Source of the DNA: Nitrospinaceae bacterium
Lineage (GTDB): Bacteria > Nitrospinota > Nitrospinia > Nitrospinales > VA-1
Reading direction: 5' to 3'
DNA: 18,203 bases
NCBI GenBank assembly: GCA_029261675.1
Contig: JAJDBA010000090.1
Coordinates: forward strand, 1-18,203
The translations under genes and the position numbers were made by a program. Below the pieces are notes generated by a model that searched no databases, was not told the DNA's origin, and saw nothing but the letters and a program-made list of their open reading frames with translations. Of the stretch, positions 15,356 to 18,203 are shown piece by piece. How positions within the stretch are numbered: position 1 is the first letter of the stretch; the number at the start of each line of letters is the position of its first letter.

Positions 15356-15729
15356 TAAATTTAGGAATCGGATTATTTATGATTGTTAAATAAGAGAATA
15401 AAGAATTATTCGCAAAATACAAGTTCAACGACCGGGCAGATTAGACTTGGAGTGTTAGTGAAAACCCTAATTCGCATTGTTTTAATAGCCGTTAGCTATT
15501 GAATAATTCGACGAGCCAACAAGGACACAAAAACTCTATCCAATAGTTGGTTTAGTAATTCTGGGCAGCTCATTTTTTCAACCCAAATTTGCTTGACAAT
15601 ATCAGGGTAATATTTTAGCTTAACCCCTTCTTGCAATTGACATATTGGATTGAACTTCCCGGATTTTTTCTACCGTTTTGAAATATTATTAATAATCTAT
15701 TTACAGTCATAATTTAGAGGTCAAAACCG
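15356..15729. other. 374-base divergent regulatory region between glnD and icd
   Basis: No protein gene or RNA gene is recognised. It must hold promoters in both directions. A 9-base stem including one T-G wobble, TTTAATAGC (15481-15489) / GCTATTGAA (15495-15503) with loop CGTTA, is the clearest structure. On the plus strand TTGACA occurs at 15593-15598 and 15637-15642, but neither has a good -10 box at the right distance. On the minus strand AT-rich TATTCT/TATTTA-like boxes before glnD are ambiguous. AGAGGT (15716-15721) is the icd ribosome binding site. I see no sigma54 (GG-N10-GC) promoter, although glnD and icd are both nitrogen/carbon-balance genes. Confidence 0.5.
15589..15621 (+). promoter_or_regulatory. 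Possible promoter for icd
   Basis: Consensus TTGACA (15593-15598) is followed after 17 bases by TAGCTT (15616-15621). An overlapping alternative is TTGCTT (15589-15594), 16 bases, then TATTTT (15611-15616). Both have one weak box, so the call is tentative. The leader would be about 105 bases. Confidence 0.28.
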
Positions 15730-17964
15730 ATGTCCGAACAACCAGATATAATTTACACCAAAGTTGATGAAGCACCTGAGTTGGCAAGTGGTTCTTTTTT
15801 GCCGATTATCCAAGCGTTCACTGGAGTAGCAGGTATTAAAGTGGGTTCTAAAGATATTTCCCTTGCGGGTCGAATCATCTCTCAGTTTCCTGAGAGATTG
15901 AAGCCAGAACAGCAGATTCCAGATGAGCTGGCTCTATTGGGTGAAATGGTAATGAAACCCGAGGCTAATATCATTAAGTTGCCGAATATCAGTGCTTCTA
16001 ATCCGCAGATTCAGGGCGCGGTTAAAGAACTGCAGTCTCAAGGTTATGACTTGCCGGATTACCCGGAAGATCCTAAAACGGATGAAGAAAAAGCAATCAA
16101 AGCCAAATTCGATGTTTGTAAGGGCAGCGCGGTAAACCCTGTTTTGAGACAAGGGAACTCCGATCGTCGCGCAGCAACTTCGGTTAAAAATTATGCCAAG
16201 AGCAACCCGCATTCTATGGGCAAATGGTCCAAAGACTCTAAGACCAATGTTGCTTCTATGGACAGCAATGATTTTCGTTCTAATGAGAAATCAGTCACTG
16301 TTTCAGAAGCTTCTGCTGGAAAAGGCAAGATAGAGTTCGTGGGTGATGATGGCAGCACGAAAGTATTAAAAGATAATGTTCCTCTTGATAAAGGGGCGGT
16401 GGTAGACGCAACAAAAATGAGTGTTAAAGCGTTGCGAAAGTTCATGAAGGAAGCCATCCAAAGAGCAAAAGATGAGGGTGTTCTGTTCTCTTTGCACATG
16501 AAAGCCACCATGATGAAAGTTTCCGATCCGATCATCTTTGGGCATTGCGTTACCGTATTTTTTGAAGATGTTTTTAATAAACATGCCGACACTTTTAAGG
16601 AAATTGGGGTTAACCCCAATAACGGTTTAGGCGACGTTTACGCAAAGATCAAAGGTTTGCCTGAAGATAAGCAAAAAGAAATCGAAGCCGATATTAAAGC
16701 GTGTTTGGATAATGGTCCTGAAATGGCAATGGTTGATTCCGATAAGGGCATCACTAATTTGCATGTTCCCAGCGATATCATCATCGATGCTTCCATGGCA
16801 GCCTCCATTCGAACCTCAGGCAAAATGTGGGGTCCTGATGGAAAAGAAGCGGATACTTTAGCCCTGATTCCCGATACCAGCTATGCGGGCATTTATCAGT
16901 CGGCTATTGATTTTTGTAGAGAAAATGGCGAGTTCGACCCAACCACGATGGGAACCGTACCGAATGTCGGCCTGATGGCGCAAAAAGCGGAAGAATATGG
17001 CTCTCATGATAAAACCTTTGAAGCTCCGGGCAATGGAAAGATCAATCTGGTTGACAGTGCTGGCAATACGTTGATTGAGCAACCTGTTGAAACGGGGGAT
17101 ATCTACAGAAGTTGCATGGTAAAAGATATTCCGATTCAGGATTGGGTAAAGCTTGCGGTATCGAGAGCTCGATTGTCTGAAACACCGGTTGTATTCTGGT
17201 TGAATAAAGATCGAGCCCATGACGCGGAGTTGATTAAAAAGTTAGACGTTTACTTGAAAGACCATGATACGAATGGATTGGATATTCAAATTATGGCTCC
17301 TGACGATGCCATGAAACATGCTCTGCAACGTGCAAAGGAAGGTAAAGACACGATCAGTGCTACAGGTAATGTTCTTCGTGATTACCTGACGGACTTATTC
17401 CCGATTCTCGAATTGGGAACCAGTGCAAAAATGTTGTCCATTGTTCCTCTGATTAATGGTGGCGGTTTGTTTGAGACCGGCGCGGGTGGTTCTGCTCCCA
17501 AGCATGTTCAGCAGTTTGTTAAAGAGGGGCATTTGAGATGGGAGTCTTTGGGTGAGTTTCTGGCGCTTTCAGAATCTCTTGCGCATTTTAGCCGGTTCAA
17601 AGGCAATTCAAAAGCACAGGTGCTGGCAGATGCGTTGGAAAGTGCGAGCGGGAAGCTAATGGAAAATAAAAAGTCTCCAGGCCGTAAGGTGGGTGAATTG
17701 GATAATGCAGGTACCCATGTTTACGAAGCGCTCTACTGGGCAAAAGAATTGGCAGCTCAAGATGACGATGCGGATCTTAAAGCAAAGTTTACTCCGGTCG
17801 CTGAGCAACTTGAAGCCAAATTGGATACCATTATTGGCGAATTGAAAGCGAGTAGCGGTCAAGCCATGGATATCGGCGGTTATTACCGAACCGATCCGGA
17901 AAAAGTCGCAAAGGCCATGCGCCGTAGTGCAACTTTCAATTCAATACTGGACAGCTTGAATTAA
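15730..17964 (+). CDS. icd: Monomeric NADP-dependent isocitrate dehydrogenase
   Basis: A 744-residue cytoplasmic enzyme that oxidatively decarboxylates isocitrate to 2-oxoglutarate, making NADPH. It is the large single-chain type (about 740 residues, as in Azotobacter vinelandii), unrelated in length to the common homodimeric Icd. Substrate and metal residues are in place with an offset of +1 to +3 against remembered Azotobacter numbering: S133, N136, R140 and R146 in KGSAVNPVLRQGNSDRR, K258, D349 and D353, Y423, D551. The NADP site has ETGAGGSAPKHVQQF (582-596) with H592, R603 and R652. AGAGGT lies 8 bases before the ATG. Malate dehydrogenase follows after a 113-base gap with two stem-loops, so the pair is probably co-transcribed with some internal control. 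Confidence 0.96.
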   Translation: MSEQPDIIYTKVDEAPELASGSFLPIIQAFTGVAGIKVGSKDISLAGRIISQFPERLKPEQQIPDELALLGEMVMKPEANIIKLPNISASNPQIQGAVKELQSQGYDLPDYPEDPKTDEEKAIKAKFDVCKGSAVNPVLRQGNSDRRAATSVKNYAKSNPHSMGKWSKDSKTNVASMDSNDFRSNEKSVTVSEASAGKGKIEFVGDDGSTKVLKDNVPLDKGAVVDATKMSVKALRKFMKEAIQRAKDEGVLFSLHMKATMMKVSDPIIFGHCVTVFFEDVFNKHADTFKEIGVNPNNGLGDVYAKIKGLPEDKQKEIEADIKACLDNGPEMAMVDSDKGITNLHVPSDIIIDASMAASIRTSGKMWGPDGKEADTLALIPDTSYAGIYQSAIDFCRENGEFDPTTMGTVPNVGLMAQKAEEYGSHDKTFEAPGNGKINLVDSAGNTLIEQPVETGDIYRSCMVKDIPIQDWVKLAVSRARLSETPVVFWLNKDRAHDAELIKKLDVYLKDHDTNGLDIQIMAPDDAMKHALQRAKEGKDTISATGNVLRDYLTDLFPILELGTSAKMLSIVPLINGGGLFETGAGGSAPKHVQQFVKEGHLRWESLGEFLALSESLAHFSRFKGNSKAQVLADALESASGKLMENKKSPGRKVGELDNAGTHVYEALYWAKELAAQDDDADLKAKFTPVAEQLEAKLDTIIGELKASSGQAMDIGGYYRTDPEKVAKAMRRSATFNSILDSLN

Positions 17965-17989
17965 TCAACCGCTGGACACGTTGGAGTTT

Positions 17990-18015
17990 TTGGAGCTCCC
18001 ATTAGGGAGCTCCAA
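17990..18015 (+). terminator. Perfect 11-base stem-loop after icd
   Basis: TTGGAGCTCCC (17990-18000), loop ATTA, GGGAGCTCCAA (18005-18015): a very stable hairpin 25 bases after the icd stop. It is followed by TATAAACC rather than a T-run, so strong intrinsic termination is uncertain. It may instead stabilise the icd mRNA 3' end or cause partial read-through into mdh. Confidence 0.45.
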
Positions 18016-18035
18016 TATAAACCTCGGCGAATAAC

Positions 18036-18060
18036 AAGCCAAACCTGGTTAGGTTTGCTT
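18036..18060 (+). promoter_or_regulatory. Second stem-loop just upstream of the mdh ribosome binding site
   Basis: AAGCCAAACC (18036-18045) pairs with GGTTTGCTT (18052-18060) in a 9-base stem with one bulged C and a 6-base loop. It is followed by TCATTTGAGG, so the structure ends a few bases before the mdh Shine-Dalgarno TGAGGAA (18066-18072). It could be a weak terminator or a translation-control element; no T-run longer than three follows. Confidence 0.35.
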
Positions 18061-18077
18061 TCATTTGAGGAACTGCT

Positions 18078-18203
18078 ATGTCAAGCGCAAGAAAAAAAAT
18101 CACAGTCGTAGGTGCGGGTCAAGTTGGGTCTACTGTTGCTGAGCTTGCCGCATTTAAAAACCTCGGCGATGTGGTCATTATTGATATTGTTGAAGGAGGC
18201 CCG
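18078..18203 (+). CDS. mdh: Malate dehydrogenase, N-terminal part
   Basis: Partial gene running off the right edge; 42 codons are visible from the ATG at 18078, preceded by TGAGGAA (18066-18072) at suitable spacing. The translation has the Rossmann dinucleotide motif VVGAGQVGSTVA (residues 10-21) after ARKKIT, and VVIIDIVEG (32-40), where the Asp at the end of the second strand binds NAD ribose. The DIVEG ending is typical of the lactate-dehydrogenase-like malate dehydrogenases, which interconvert malate and oxaloacetate in the TCA cycle. A lactate dehydrogenase cannot be excluded without the substrate-specificity residue further downstream, but the icd neighbour favours malate. Confidence 0.88.
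   Translation, partial: MSSARKKITVVGAGQVGSTVAELAAFKNLGDVVIIDIVEGGP

Noticed and set aside
15593..15642. Two exact TTGACA boxes as a tandem strong promoter for icd
   Set aside because: Neither has a good -10 box at 16-18 bases; only a tentative promoter is listed for the first.
16191..16619. 142-codon minus-strand frame within icd
   Set aside because: It is a shadow of the monomeric isocitrate dehydrogenase gene, whose catalytic residues are all on the plus strand.

Overview
The window is about 18.2 kb of bacterial chromosome with moderate GC content. Most of it is tightly packed housekeeping genes, and I see no tRNA, rRNA, CRISPR array, transposase or phage gene. The Gram-negative-type content (a class I c-type cytochrome with a signal peptide, a GlnD nitrogen sensor, a six-domain ribosomal protein S1, a PheA P-protein, a monomeric isocitrate dehydrogenase beside malate dehydrogenase) suggests a respiring bacterium of the Nitrospinota or former deltaproteobacterial type. 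That lineage guess is an inference from gene content and order and was not tested.

Layout. Positions 1-334 (-) hold the start of a DNA-repair-type metallophosphoesterase, divergent from an aldo/keto reductase carrying two iron-sulfur motifs (449-1663, +). Positions 1707-6016 (-) hold a two-gene signalling operon: a 1060-residue membrane hybrid histidine kinase, then a response regulator with an HD-GYP output domain. After a 385-base AT-rich gap comes a five-gene minus-strand cluster read pheA, tyrA, cmk, rpsA, sppA (11693 down to 6402). It covers phenylalanine/tyrosine synthesis, CMP kinase, ribosomal protein S1 and signal peptide peptidase, with spacings from a 4-base overlap to about 70 bases. 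A small thiamine-binding-type protein (11853-12161, +) is divergent from pheA. A small periplasmic cytochrome c (12172-12522, -) and glnD (12653-15355, -) follow. A 374-base gap then separates glnD from the divergent monomeric isocitrate dehydrogenase (15730-17964, +) and the beginning of malate dehydrogenase (18078-end, +).

How they work together. The kinase and HD-GYP regulator probably form a phosphorelay that lowers cyclic di-GMP. The icd-mdh pair supplies TCA-cycle steps, and 2-oxoglutarate made by Icd is the signal read by the PII system that GlnD modifies. The aromatic cluster is joined to cmk-rpsA in an order widely seen in proteobacteria, but without aroA between tyrA and cmk.

The most notable observation is that GlnD keeps its nucleotidyltransferase motif but appears to have lost the metal-binding residues of its HD (uridylyl-removing) domain. 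Other points worth checking are a strong hairpin overlying the rpsA-sppA junction, paired stem-loops before mdh, a repeat-like hairpin that supplies the cytochrome ribosome binding site, and two tiny ORFs with good ribosome binding sites in the gaps. I did not find a convincing novel multi-gene system here.
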